Positions 52,595 to 61,330 of a DNA stretch of 64,000 bases are shown one piece after another. Source of the stretch: Fimousia sp045616445. Lineage in GTDB: Bacteria; Bacillota; Clostridia; Lachnospirales; Lachnospiraceae. Location of the stretch: NCBI GenBank assembly GCA_045616445.1, contig JAZLGR010000018.1, positions 264,726 to 328,725 of the forward strand. Direction: 5' to 3'. A model generated the notes under the pieces. It was not told the DNA's origin. It did no database searches and saw nothing but the letters and a program-made list of their open reading frames with translations. Numbering within the stretch: the first letter of the stretch is position 1; every line of letters begins with the position of its first letter. A program made the translations under genes and the position numbers.

Positions 52595-53455
52595 ATGAGA
52601 AAGAAAATTATGACAGCTATGCTTGCTGCAGTGCTTGCATGCTCCATCTGTGCCTGCGGTGGCAGCGGAGTTGCGAATGCTGACAAGAAGGCTGAGACAA
52701 AACAGGAAGAAAGCAAAAAAGACAAGAAAACAGAAACAGAATATGTGGTTACCAAGCAGGAAACAACCTACGAAGGCAAGGGCGTGGAAGCAGCAAAGCT
52801 GGTTTATGAATTCAGCTACGATGAAGATGCTGTTCAGATCGGCATGAAGGAAACCGGATATGACGAAGACGGCAAGGAGCTGAAGGAAAAATACGGCCAG
52901 AACAACTATCATCTTGAAAAGGATGGCAAGGTGTACAAGCGCTTTGTTGGCGAAGCCAAAGAGGCTGATGCAGAATATACCTTCACTAAGGAAGGCCATA
53001 GAAAAACCACCAGGGATTATGCCACAGGCAAGGTGACAACCTATAAATATCAGGAAAATGGCAGACTCGACAAGGTAGTGACCAAGGATAAGGATGGCAA
53101 CAAAACAAGAGTCATCACTTATGGCAATACCGATGAGTATGAGACGAACTTCATGATCAAGACAGAATATGAAGGAAAAGTCGAAAGAGAGTACAAAGCA
53201 AAGTATGATACGGACAAAGAGACAGTAACATTTATCCTCATCAAGGGGGCTGCTGAATATTATCCATATCAGGTTGTATTCAAGCTCCATGGCGACAAAG
53301 GAGTAGATTCCTTGGAGCAGTATGACAAGGATGGCAATATTCTTAGCCGTGTCACAAGCGAGTGGGATGATAAAATCGGACATGTTGTAAAATCTGTGAC
53401 AGAAAGCAATCAGACAAGATCCACTACAGTCAATACATGGGAAAAACTGAAGTAG
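52595..53455 (+). CDS. Predicted lipoprotein of unknown function
   Basis: The 286-residue protein has a signal peptide ending in a possible lipobox (SICAC, Cys at about residue 22), followed by a lysine-, glutamate- and aspartate-rich linker and a beta-rich mature domain. The segments YDEDGKELKEKYG, TYKYQENGRLDKVV and YDKDGNILSRV resemble loose YD/RHS-type repeats. No enzymatic motif is seen. The ATG at 52595 has GAGG ten bases upstream; an ATG 9 bases earlier is too close to it. It lies 25 bases after queC but probably has a separate role. Confidence 0.7.
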   Translation: MRKKIMTAMLAAVLACSICACGGSGVANADKKAETKQEESKKDKKTETEYVVTKQETTYEGKGVEAAKLVYEFSYDEDAVQIGMKETGYDEDGKELKEKYGQNNYHLEKDGKVYKRFVGEAKEADAEYTFTKEGHRKTTRDYATGKVTTYKYQENGRLDKVVTKDKDGNKTRVITYGNTDEYETNFMIKTEYEGKVEREYKAKYDTDKETVTFILIKGAAEYYPYQVVFKLHGDKGVDSLEQYDKDGNILSRVTSEWDDKIGHVVKSVTESNQTRSTTVNTWEKLK

Positions 53456-53487
53456 AAGTGTAAAAGGTAAATAGTGAAAATAATATA

Positions 53488-53518
53488 GGGTGCTGACCGA
53501 ATGGCCAGCACCCTTTTT
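53488..53518 (+). terminator. Rho-independent terminator after the lipoprotein gene
   Basis: The stem GGGTGCTG with CAGCACCC, plus inner CC/GG pairs, is followed by TTTTTG. Confidence 0.85.
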
Positions 53519-53565
53519 GTGTCATAACGTTGTTCATATAGAGCCTGTTGATCGAAGACGCTAGA

Positions 53566-54075
53566 TCACGCTTCGCCTCTGATCAGCTTTGATCCGGTGA
53601 AATTGCTCATGGCATCGAGCATATCCTCGTCGGGATCAAATAAGATACAGTGTCTTACGCGGTCTTTCTTATAAAGGATTGCATAAGTATCAGCATCTTC
53701 ATGAAGCGGGGAGTAGATCAGGAACTGATCTGGCTGAATATTGCGAATCTTTTCATGATTTCTTGGTGCGATTACGTCTGCATCGAGAATCAGATTCAGC
53801 GAAACAACCTTCTCACGCTCCATTCCGTTCCTGATGATACTAAAAGTCAGGTTCTGATTGTGAAGTTCGTAGTCGAAATCCACAGGAATCTGCTTGAAGT
53901 AGAAGCGGTCCATCAAAAACCAGAGGATCAGAGCGATGATGGCAGCCAGATATCCGATGAAAAATGCCCCCAGCATCATGAAAATCAGACAAATACCCGT
54001 TGACGCGATACGCATGATACGGTCAGCCCTGGAATATTCTCTTTTGACAATACGTTCTAATACAATGTCGTGCAT
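53566..54075 (-). CDS. Small two-helix membrane protein, DUF6106-like
   Basis: The 169-residue protein has a short basic N-terminus, two adjacent hydrophobic helices (about residues 25-58) and a soluble C-terminal domain of about 100 residues with a PH-like strand pattern (DYELHNQNLTFSIIRNGMERE, ILDADVIAPRNHEKIRN). It resembles uncharacterised Firmicutes proteins of the DUF6106 type. No function can be given. It is transcribed on the minus strand downstream of the sugar permease gene, about 90 bases away. Confidence 0.65.
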   Translation of the reverse strand: MHDIVLERIVKREYSRADRIMRIASTGICLIFMMLGAFFIGYLAAIIALILWFLMDRFYFKQIPVDFDYELHNQNLTFSIIRNGMEREKVVSLNLILDADVIAPRNHEKIRNIQPDQFLIYSPLHEDADTYAILYKKDRVRHCILFDPDEDMLDAMSNFTGSKLIRGEA

Positions 54076-54118
54076 AACATGCTCCTGTTATATACCCTTA
54101 AAAATTATTTATCATACC

Positions 54119-54166
54119 CTAAATTGCGATTTATATCTAAATTGCGATCGAACTCTCAATTACGAT
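54119..54166. repeat. Three-copy short direct repeat (AATTGCGAT-like, 18-base period)
   Basis: AAATTGCGAT occurs twice and CAATTACGAT once, at about 18-base spacing, between the permease stop and the small membrane protein gene. It could be an operator array or a slippage product. Confidence 0.5.
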
Positions 54167-55033
54167 TTAGCCCTTAACGCCACCGACTGTAAGACCACCA
54201 ATGATGTGTTTGGATAAGATTAAGTAAACAACGATTACTGGTGCGATGGAGAAGAGAATCATGACATATACCTGGCCCATATCGAACTTCAGGAAGTCTG
54301 CAGAACGAAGCTGAGCGATCAGGATTGGTAATGTCTTCATCTTGTCTTTGTGAAGGACAAGTGCTGGTACGAAGTAGTTGTTCCAGCTTGCTACGAAGGA
54401 GAAGATTGCCTGAACTGCAACTGCCGGCTTCATCAGTGGAAGACAGATGGTGTTGAAGGTTCGAAACTCACTTGCTCCGTCAATTCTTGCTGCTTCCAGT
54501 AAGGAATGAGGTAAGCTTGAGTCCATATACTGCTTCATGTAGAAGAATACAGCAGGAGCAGCGATGGATGGAAGTACCAGTGGAAGGTAGGAATCCATCA
54601 TACCTACATTGGAGATCATCTGTACAAAACCAAGTGCTGTAACCTGTGTAGGGATGGTCATGATTGCAAGAATGGCTGTGAATATTAATTTTCTGCCTTT
54701 GAAACGGTATGCATGGATGGCATAAGCCGTCATGGTAGAAAAATAAACGCTAAAGGATGCGGATAAACCTGCGATCACTAAGCTGTTTAACATACCACGG
54801 ATGATTGGAAGCCCGGATGTATCACGCAGGTTTACGAAGTTAGTGATTAAATAGTGACTTGGAATTGGTGTGAACCCTCCAGTTAACTCGCCACGGGAAC
54901 GGGTGGAGTTGATGATGAGGATATAAAACCAGATCAGACATGCTGCACACATGAGTAACAGTACAATATAGGAAATGACACGTCTTGTTCCAATTGGAAG
55001 ACCTTTGTTTAAGCCTGTTTCTTTATTTTTCAT
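54167..55033 (-). CDS. Carbohydrate ABC transporter permease (MalG-type)
   Basis: The 288-residue membrane protein has six predicted helices. Its cytoplasmic EAA loop (EAARIDGASEFRTFNTICLPLMKPA) is the site that docks the ATPase, and the MalG-type C-terminus GGLTVGGVKG is present. It pairs with the permease encoded upstream and the sugar-binding lipoprotein. No ATPase gene is in this cluster; Gram-positive sugar importers of this class commonly share an MsmX/MsmK-type ATPase encoded elsewhere. Confidence 0.93.
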   Translation of the reverse strand: MKNKETGLNKGLPIGTRRVISYIVLLLMCAACLIWFYILIINSTRSRGELTGGFTPIPSHYLITNFVNLRDTSGLPIIRGMLNSLVIAGLSASFSVYFSTMTAYAIHAYRFKGRKLIFTAILAIMTIPTQVTALGFVQMISNVGMMDSYLPLVLPSIAAPAVFFYMKQYMDSSLPHSLLEAARIDGASEFRTFNTICLPLMKPAVAVQAIFSFVASWNNYFVPALVLHKDKMKTLPILIAQLRSADFLKFDMGQVYVMILFSIAPVIVVYLILSKHIIGGLTVGGVKG

Positions 55034-55050
55034 CTTTTATATCCTCCTTT

Positions 55051-55986
55051 CTAATATTCGTCTGTATTATGTCCCTGCATTCTGAATACGATAAAGCTTA
55101 AGAGACCAGTAATGAAGAACATGAGTACGGAAATGGCACCTGCCATACCATAGTTTTTGCTAAATAACTGTTTGTTCAGCCACATGATGAGTGTCATGGA
55201 AGAACGAACCGGACTACCTTTACCATCAGTTAATACCTGAGGTACATCGAATAACTGTAAACCACCAATTAAGGAAGTAATAACTACATAAAGTAAGATC
55301 GGTCTTAAAATTGGTAATGTAATCTGGAAGAAGATCTGAGTTGGGGTAGCACCGTCAACTTCAGCAGCTTCATATAAAGAATTATCAATACCAAGCATAC
55401 CTGCGAGAAGCAGTAAGGTTGTATTACCAAACCACATGATAAATGTCATGAATGCGATGAGAGATCTGGTTGCCCATTTGTGGGAGAAGAACTTGTACGC
55501 ATGTTTGATGATGCCGCAGGAAATCAGGATGGAGTTTACCGGGCCTGTATCAGAGAATAATGTGAAGAAGAGCATTGCAAATGCAGATGCCATGATCAGG
55601 TTCGGTAAGTAAATCACTGTCTTAAAAAATCTCTGCCATTTTAAACGAAGTCTGGTATCGGAGAACCATGCTGCGAATAAGAGAGAGAAGAAGATCTGTG
55701 GAACAAAGCCCATGATCCACATGATTATGGTATTCCGGGTGTATACCCAGATATCGCCTTTGCTGAAAATCTTAATATAGTTGGTTAACCCAATGAAGTT
55801 TGGTCCAATCTGTGTCAGACCAGAACGATAGTTTTCAAAGAAACTGTTGTAGAATGTGAAAACTAGTGGAACGAGCTGGAAGAGAATGAAGGCTACAACG
55901 AAAGGAATAAGGAAAATGTATCCCCACTTGTTGTAAGCAACCGCTCTCTGGTTGTCATTTGTGGATTTATTTTTCTTTTTATTCAT
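55051..55986 (-). CDS. Carbohydrate ABC transporter permease (MalF-type)
   Basis: The 311-residue permease has six predicted helices and an EAA loop (YEAAEVDGATPTQIFFQITLPIL). It forms the membrane channel with the MalG-type partner, whose gene starts 17 bases downstream. A hairpin lies between it and the binding-protein gene. The cellobiose phosphorylase and beta-glucosidase genes on the other side of the locus suggest that the substrate is cellobiose or another short beta-glucoside. Confidence 0.93.
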   Translation of the reverse strand: MNKKKNKSTNDNQRAVAYNKWGYIFLIPFVVAFILFQLVPLVFTFYNSFFENYRSGLTQIGPNFIGLTNYIKIFSKGDIWVYTRNTIIMWIMGFVPQIFFSLLFAAWFSDTRLRLKWQRFFKTVIYLPNLIMASAFAMLFFTLFSDTGPVNSILISCGIIKHAYKFFSHKWATRSLIAFMTFIMWFGNTTLLLLAGMLGIDNSLYEAAEVDGATPTQIFFQITLPILRPILLYVVITSLIGGLQLFDVPQVLTDGKGSPVRSSMTLIMWLNKQLFSKNYGMAGAISVLMFFITGLLSFIVFRMQGHNTDEY

Positions 55987-56070
55987 GTAAATACCTCCTG
56001 GAGATTTATAATTCTATACAAAGACCGCTATTCTCTATAGAATTATAAAAATGTTCGGGGAAAATGGTAT

Positions 56071-56105
56071 AAAAATACCGCGCCTGCCTGAGAAAGCGGG
56101 CGCGG
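56071..56105 (-). promoter_or_regulatory. Intercistronic GC-rich hairpin between the sugar-binding protein and permease genes
   Basis: On the minus strand, CCGCGCCCGC pairs with GCAGGCGCGG (one G-T), with an 8-base loop, followed by TATTTTTATA. It can act as a partial terminator or 3' stabiliser, giving more binding protein than permease, as known for malE-malF type operons. Confidence 0.7.
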
Positions 56106-56148
56106 CTATTTATTCATTCATTATTGTTATATGAAGAGTCAGGACAGA

Positions 56149-57486
56149 TTATTTGTCAAGTTCAGGATATTTTTCTTTAACAGCCTGTTCGAATTTTTCG
56201 ATTGCTTCTTCTTTTGTGCAGTTGCCATCGAAGTAATCTTTCATGTTGTTCTGGAATTCTTCATTACATCCCTGATCGTATGGTGTGATGTTGCTTAAGT
56301 CAACACCTTCGATACCAGCACAGAATTTGCCGATTGGGTTCTGACCGCCGAGGATAGCATCACCAAAGTCTTCGTTGTCTGCGAAGCTTTCCATGATAGC
56401 TTTGTCGTTAACGAAGTCAGCTTTTTCTGTAACGATCTTTGTTAAGATGTCGTCGTTAGTTGTCATCTGAAGCATGATGTCTTTTACTAAAGAGCTGTTG
56501 TCTGTGCCGTTAGCACCACAGATCCAAGTACCGCCCCAGTAGAAGCCCTGAGGACCTTCTGTTGCAGCCCAACCACCTGTAGAACCTACAGAACCTTTAA
56601 CGTCACCAGCCATAGAGAAGTCGATGAACCAAGCAGGTCCGAAGTAAGCGAACACTTTACCAGCTGGGTAGAAGCCCTTGCTCCAGTCATCGCCCCAAAG
56701 CTGAGCTGTTGTTGTTTCGCCACCGTCTACCATTGCTTTAGACATGTCAACCCACTTCATTAAGTTGTCATCATATTTGATTTCGCCATCTTCAACCCAT
56801 TTTGTTGTAACGTTGTTGGAGAATGTACGATATGTATCGTTAACGGATGCTGTTGTCATATAACCTTTAGCAGCGATCTTCTTGGAAGCTTCCTGGAATT
56901 TATCCCAATCAGAGAATTCAGCCTGGATTTTTTCTGGATCGTCTGTACCGAATACGTCTTTAGCGATTTCACGGTTGTAGATCATAAGACCAGGACAGCC
57001 CTGCCAGGATGCACCCTTCATCTTGCCGTTAGCGTCTGTTACGATATCCTGTGTATATTTGTACTGATCGCCTAAGTCATCAGCTGTGATTCCTAAATCA
57101 TCAAGTGCTAAGGATGCGGAAGAATCTACATATTTTAATGCGTAGTCAGCTTCTACTAAGAAGATATCTACTTTGTCGTCTGCATCAGCGTCAGCCTGTT
57201 TGCTTAAAGCGTCATCTAAGTGATTCTGGTAAGCGTTGTCAGCGTTAGGTGTTACTGTCCAAACAACGTCTACGTCACCGATTTTACCTGTGTTTTCATC
57301 AACTTTTTCGTAACCTGGGTAGTAATCTTCTACTCTTGTTTTCCATTCGTCGTTCCATACCTGGATGTTTAATACTTTACCATCATCAGTCATGGAAGCA
57401 GCTTCTTCTTTGGATCCACCACCACAAGCAACTAAAGAAAGTGCCATAAGGGAAGCTAAACCAAGGCTTAATAATTTCTTTCTCAT
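56149..57486 (-). CDS. Extracellular sugar-binding lipoprotein (ABC)
   Basis: The 445-residue protein has a lipoprotein signal (SLVACGGGSK, Cys at about residue 21) and a family 1-type sugar-binding fold with aromatic-rich surfaces (LWGDDWSKGFYPAGKVFAYFGPAWF, GPQGFYWGGTWICGANG). It captures the sugar for the two permeases encoded downstream. It is transcribed from the lacI side, 49 bases after the regulator gene, with an AGGAGGTAATA site. Confidence 0.92.
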   Translation of the reverse strand: MRKKLLSLGLASLMALSLVACGGGSKEEAASMTDDGKVLNIQVWNDEWKTRVEDYYPGYEKVDENTGKIGDVDVVWTVTPNADNAYQNHLDDALSKQADADADDKVDIFLVEADYALKYVDSSASLALDDLGITADDLGDQYKYTQDIVTDANGKMKGASWQGCPGLMIYNREIAKDVFGTDDPEKIQAEFSDWDKFQEASKKIAAKGYMTTASVNDTYRTFSNNVTTKWVEDGEIKYDDNLMKWVDMSKAMVDGGETTTAQLWGDDWSKGFYPAGKVFAYFGPAWFIDFSMAGDVKGSVGSTGGWAATEGPQGFYWGGTWICGANGTDNSSLVKDIMLQMTTNDDILTKIVTEKADFVNDKAIMESFADNEDFGDAILGGQNPIGKFCAGIEGVDLSNITPYDQGCNEEFQNNMKDYFDGNCTKEEAIEKFEQAVKEKYPELDK

Positions 57487-57535
57487 ATTATTACCTCCTG
57501 AGATTTTAGGGGGCCATCCCCCGATTCCTATTAGA

Positions 57536-58552
57536 TTATTCCGAAATATCCTTCACGGATCTTCCGGTACGTACATGTCCCTCAACGGACAAGGTTTCGA
57601 TTAAGGTTGTCTTCGGTTTTTCAATGTGATCAATGAGCTTTCTTCCAAGTTCGTGGCCGATCATGGCTGTATCCTGGGAGTATGTGGTCAGCTGCGGTTC
57701 AAGGTAATGACTGATTCGGATTCCGTCATATCCTGCAACAGAGATGTCATCCGGGATGCGAAGTCCCTTCTCTCTGATTGCATTGAGTCCGCCGATGCCG
57801 GCATAATCATCAGGGAAAAGAATACAGGTTGGAGGATCAGGAAGTTCCAGAAGTTCAATTGTCTTAGAATAGACAGCTTTAATATCTCTGTACGGAGCTT
57901 CTAATACATATTCATCTGGGATTTCGATGCCTCTTAAACTGGTTGCCCTGTAGAATGCAGATAATCGGTTGCTGGTAACTGCAGAAGCAGCACCGTGGAT
58001 GTAAGCTACTTTGCTGTGACCCTTATCCAAGATGTAATCAACCAGTTCGGTCATTCCTTTTACATTATCAGAAAGGACAGCAGATGTGTTGTTAAAAACA
58101 TAGTCAACGGTGACAACTGGGATGTCGCTCTCAACCAGTTCCTTAACTTCAGGTGAATCAAAGTTAATACAGGCGATCGCTACACCGTCAAATCCTTTGC
58201 TCTTAACGTGTTCTAAGTAGGACATGGTATTGGGTCCTGTCTTGGAACAGTTGATAAAAGTGATGTCATACCCTTGCTCTTCTACTGTAATCTTGAAATT
58301 GTCAAGAACGTCGGCGAAGTAGTCATGAGTCAAACCGCTGCGGTTATCGTCTACAAATAAGACGCCGATGTTCTGAGAACGTTTCGTCTTTAATGCTTTT
58401 GCAGCTAAGTTTGGTCTGTAACCAAGCTTTTTCGCAGCCTTTCTGACTTTTTCTTTGGTTGCCTGACTAATGTCACTTTGATCGTTGAGCGCTTTACTGA
58501 CAGTAGCAGTAGAAACGCCACATTCTTTTGCGATGTCTTTTAAAGAAGCCAT
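57536..58552 (-). CDS. LacI-family transcriptional regulator
   Basis: The 338-residue protein has an N-terminal helix-turn-helix (ASLKDIAKECGVSTATVSKALN), the hinge helix region (KLGYRPNLAAKALKT) and a periplasmic-binding-like sensor domain with VVTVDYVFNNTSAV and FPDDYAGIGG. The start at 58552 is chosen because the helix-turn-helix begins there and AGGAGGAACATC precedes it; an ATG 36 bases upstream is unlikely. It likely controls this operon and the divergent cellobiose phosphorylase genes in response to an imported sugar, through the AAACG-type sites between them. Confidence 0.93.
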   Translation of the reverse strand: MASLKDIAKECGVSTATVSKALNDQSDISQATKEKVRKAAKKLGYRPNLAAKALKTKRSQNIGVLFVDDNRSGLTHDYFADVLDNFKITVEEQGYDITFINCSKTGPNTMSYLEHVKSKGFDGVAIACINFDSPEVKELVESDIPVVTVDYVFNNTSAVLSDNVKGMTELVDYILDKGHSKVAYIHGAASAVTSNRLSAFYRATSLRGIEIPDEYVLEAPYRDIKAVYSKTIELLELPDPPTCILFPDDYAGIGGLNAIREKGLRIPDDISVAGYDGIRISHYLEPQLTTYSQDTAMIGHELGRKLIDHIEKPKTTLIETLSVEGHVRTGRSVKDISE

Positions 58553-58605
58553 GATGTTCCTCCTGCTGTTGTTTGTAAAATGCTTCATTGAAAGATCCGA
58601 AACTA

Positions 58606-58619
58606 CTTAAACGTTTTCG
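58606..58619. promoter_or_regulatory. LacI-family operator upstream of the regulator gene
   Basis: CTTAAACGTTTTCG contains the palindrome AAACGTTT centred on a CG step, typical of LacI-family operators. It lies about 55 bases before the regulator's start codon and suggests autoregulation. Confidence 0.6.
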
Positions 58620-58790
58620 TAATTTAAATATACACCAACATGTACAAAAAAGCAAGAAAAATGTTAGTGTTTTTATTAAAATTAACAAAAAACAAGAAAT
58701 TAACAATTATTGTGACGCCGGAAAAGGAAATAAATAGCGATTTTATTTGCTTTTTGTCCCTTGAGATATTATAATTAGTGTAATAAGTAC

Positions 58791-58817
58791 GAAAACGATT
58801 AAGTGAAACGATTGACA
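58791..58817. promoter_or_regulatory. Paired LacI-like operator half-sites and -35 box before the phosphorylase gene
   Basis: GAAAACGATT (58791) and GAAACGATT (58805) are two copies of AAACGATT 13 bases apart, and the second overlaps a consensus TTGACA (58812-58817). A repressor bound there would cover the -35 box. No clear -10 box at ideal spacing is seen. Confidence 0.55.
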
Positions 58818-58879
58818 TATGAAGTTTGATAATACATGGATCATTTCATATAGAAGTAATAAGAAAGAGGGTTAGTAAT

Positions 58880-61315
58880 ATGAGATTTGGATATTTCGAC
58901 GATAATGCCAGAGAGTACGTAATTACAACGCCGAAGACACCTTTGCCTTGGATCAATTACCTTGGAAACCAGGAGTTTTTCTCCCTGATCTCCAACACCT
59001 CCGGTGGCTACAGTTTTTATAAAGATGCGAAACTTTTAAGACTTACACGTTATCGTTATAATGGCAGTCCGATGGACCAGAATGGCCATTACTACTATAT
59101 TAAAGACGGTGATACCATCTGGAATCCAGGCTGGCAGCCGATGCAGACAGAGCTCGACTCCTATGAATGCCGCCATGGACTTGGCTATTCCATCTTTACA
59201 TCCACAAAGAATGGATTAAGAGCAAAACAGGAAGTGTTCGTACCGATGAATGCAACCTGTGAGGTGGCCCGTGTTACCTTAACAAATGAAAGCGACGAAA
59301 CAAAGGCAGTGGATCTCTTCAGCTACGTGGAATTCTGTCTCTGGAATGCACAGGATGATTCCACCAACTTCCAGCGTAACTTCTCCATCGGTGAAGTGGA
59401 AGTCATCGGCAGCACCATTTACCACAAGACAGAATACCGTGAACGCCGTAATCACTACGCAGTGTTCTCTGTTAATAAGGAAGTAGAAGGATTCGACACA
59501 GCAAGAGACGAATTCGTGGGATTATACAATGGTCCTTATAATCTACAGGCGGTCAAGGAAGGCAAGTGCCGCAATTCCATCGCCCACGGCTGGGCACCGG
59601 TTGGCGCACACCACCTGAAGATGGAACTGGCACCGGGAGAAAGCAGTGCTTTCATCTTCGTGCTTGGCTATTGTGAAAGTCCAAAAGATCAGAAATTTAT
59701 CGCCCCTGGCGTGATCAATAAATCATACGCAGACGAACTGCTGGCAAGATTTCAGACAGATGCACAGTTTGACGAAGCATTGGCTGAATTAAAAGCATAT
59801 TGGGATACTTTATTATCCGTCCTTCAGATCAACTCTGAAGACGAGCGCTTAAACCGTCTGGTAAATGTCTGGAACCAGTACCAGTGTATGGTTACATTTA
59901 ACATGAGCCGAAGCGCAAGCTACTATGAAAGCGGTATGGGACGAGGCATGGGCTTCCGTGATTCCTGCCAGGATTTACTTGGATTCGTGCATCTCATTCC
60001 GGAACGTGCGAGAGAGCGAATCATTGACATCGCCAACACCCAGTTTGAAGACGGCAGTGCATATCATCAGTACCAGCCTCTGACCAAGCGAGGCAACTTG
60101 GATGTGGGAAGCGGCTTCAATGATGACCCATTATGGCTCATCGCAGGAACAGCAGCGTACCTTCGCGAAACCGGCGATTTCACGATTTTAGATGAGATGT
60201 GTGATTTTGATAATGATTCCACCAAGGCAGCACCATTGATGGAACATTTACGACGCAGCTTCCGTTTTACCGCAGAACACAAAGGTCCGCATAATCTGCC
60301 ACTTATCGGCCGTGCCGACTGGAATGACTGTATGAACTTAAACTGTTTCTCCGAAGAACCAGGAGAAAGCTTCCAGACAACAGGCCCATCCGAAGGTCCT
60401 GTGGCTGAATCCGTATTTATCGGCGGTATGTTTGTCAAATACGGCCTTGAATACGCAGAAATCTGTCGTCATCAGGGACTTATCGAAGAGGCAGAGGCAG
60501 CAGAGGCAGAGGTTGCCATCATGAAAGAAGAATTATTAAAATCCGGATGGGACGGCGCATGGTTCGTCCGTGCCTACGATGCATTCGAGCATCCGGTTGG
60601 CAGCCATGTATGCGAAGAGGGACAGATCTTTATCGAACCTCAGGGCATGTGTGTCATGGCAGGCGTCGGCGTGGAAACCGGCGAAGCCGAAACAGCATTA
60701 AAGAGCGTGGAAGAACGATTAGAATGTGAATATGGTATCGTTCTCAACCAGCCAGCATATACAACTTATCACTTAGAACTGGGCGAAATCAGCTCCTACC
60801 CACCAGGATATAAGGAAAATGCAGGAATCTTCTGTCATAACAATCCTTGGATCGCCTGCGCTGAGACCGTAGTTGGACACGGCAACAGAGCATTTGACGT
60901 GTTTAAGAAGACCTGTCCGATCTACTTAGAGGACATCAGCGAGATCCACCGCACAGAACCTTATGTATACTGTCAGATGGTGGCAGGCCGTGACGCGGTA
61001 AATCCTGGCGAAGGCAAGAACAGCTGGTTAACCGGAACTGCAGCATGGACCATGACTGCAATCACCCAGTACATCCTTGGTATTGCACCAACATTAGATG
61101 GATTATCCATCAACCCATGTATTCCATCCGATTTATCCGGATTCACCTGCGAACGTAAGTATCGCGGCGGTAACTATCACATCACCGTGGATAACTGTGC
61201 AGGCGTAGAGAAGGGTGTTGCGTCCATGACAGTCAATGGCGTGGCATATGACGGATGCGTCATTCCAATGCAGGACGGCGTGACAGACTACGATGTTGTC
61301 ATCACCATGGGTTAG
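58880..61315 (+). CDS. Cellobiose phosphorylase (GH94)
   Basis: The 811-residue protein is full length for GH94. An N-terminal beta-sandwich begins MRFGYFDDNAREYVI. The catalytic alpha barrel contains GMGFRDSCQDLLG (the likely catalytic Asp in the RDSCQD motif) and GRADWNDCMNL, and the C-terminal IEPQGMCVMAGVG region follows. The enzyme cleaves cellobiose with phosphate to glucose 1-phosphate and glucose, saving ATP. The start at 58880 follows AAAGAGGG by 9 bases. The beta-glucosidase gene follows 15 bases after its stop. Other GH94 specificities (chitobiose, laminaribiose) cannot be ruled out. Confidence 0.9.
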   Translation: MRFGYFDDNAREYVITTPKTPLPWINYLGNQEFFSLISNTSGGYSFYKDAKLLRLTRYRYNGSPMDQNGHYYYIKDGDTIWNPGWQPMQTELDSYECRHGLGYSIFTSTKNGLRAKQEVFVPMNATCEVARVTLTNESDETKAVDLFSYVEFCLWNAQDDSTNFQRNFSIGEVEVIGSTIYHKTEYRERRNHYAVFSVNKEVEGFDTARDEFVGLYNGPYNLQAVKEGKCRNSIAHGWAPVGAHHLKMELAPGESSAFIFVLGYCESPKDQKFIAPGVINKSYADELLARFQTDAQFDEALAELKAYWDTLLSVLQINSEDERLNRLVNVWNQYQCMVTFNMSRSASYYESGMGRGMGFRDSCQDLLGFVHLIPERARERIIDIANTQFEDGSAYHQYQPLTKRGNLDVGSGFNDDPLWLIAGTAAYLRETGDFTILDEMCDFDNDSTKAAPLMEHLRRSFRFTAEHKGPHNLPLIGRADWNDCMNLNCFSEEPGESFQTTGPSEGPVAESVFIGGMFVKYGLEYAEICRHQGLIEEAEAAEAEVAIMKEELLKSGWDGAWFVRAYDAFEHPVGSHVCEEGQIFIEPQGMCVMAGVGVETGEAETALKSVEERLECEYGIVLNQPAYTTYHLELGEISSYPPGYKENAGIFCHNNPWIACAETVVGHGNRAFDVFKKTCPIYLEDISEIHRTEPYVYCQMVAGRDAVNPGEGKNSWLTGTAAWTMTAITQYILGIAPTLDGLSINPCIPSDLSGFTCERKYRGGNYHITVDNCAGVEKGVASMTVNGVAYDGCVIPMQDGVTDYDVVITMG

Positions 61316-61330
61316 AATCGGGGGATTGAT

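Noticed and set aside
52553..53383. A 276-codon minus-strand frame opposite the lipoprotein gene
   Set aside because: Its cysteine- and phenylalanine-rich sequence is the antisense of lysine/glutamate codons, and it has no ribosome site.
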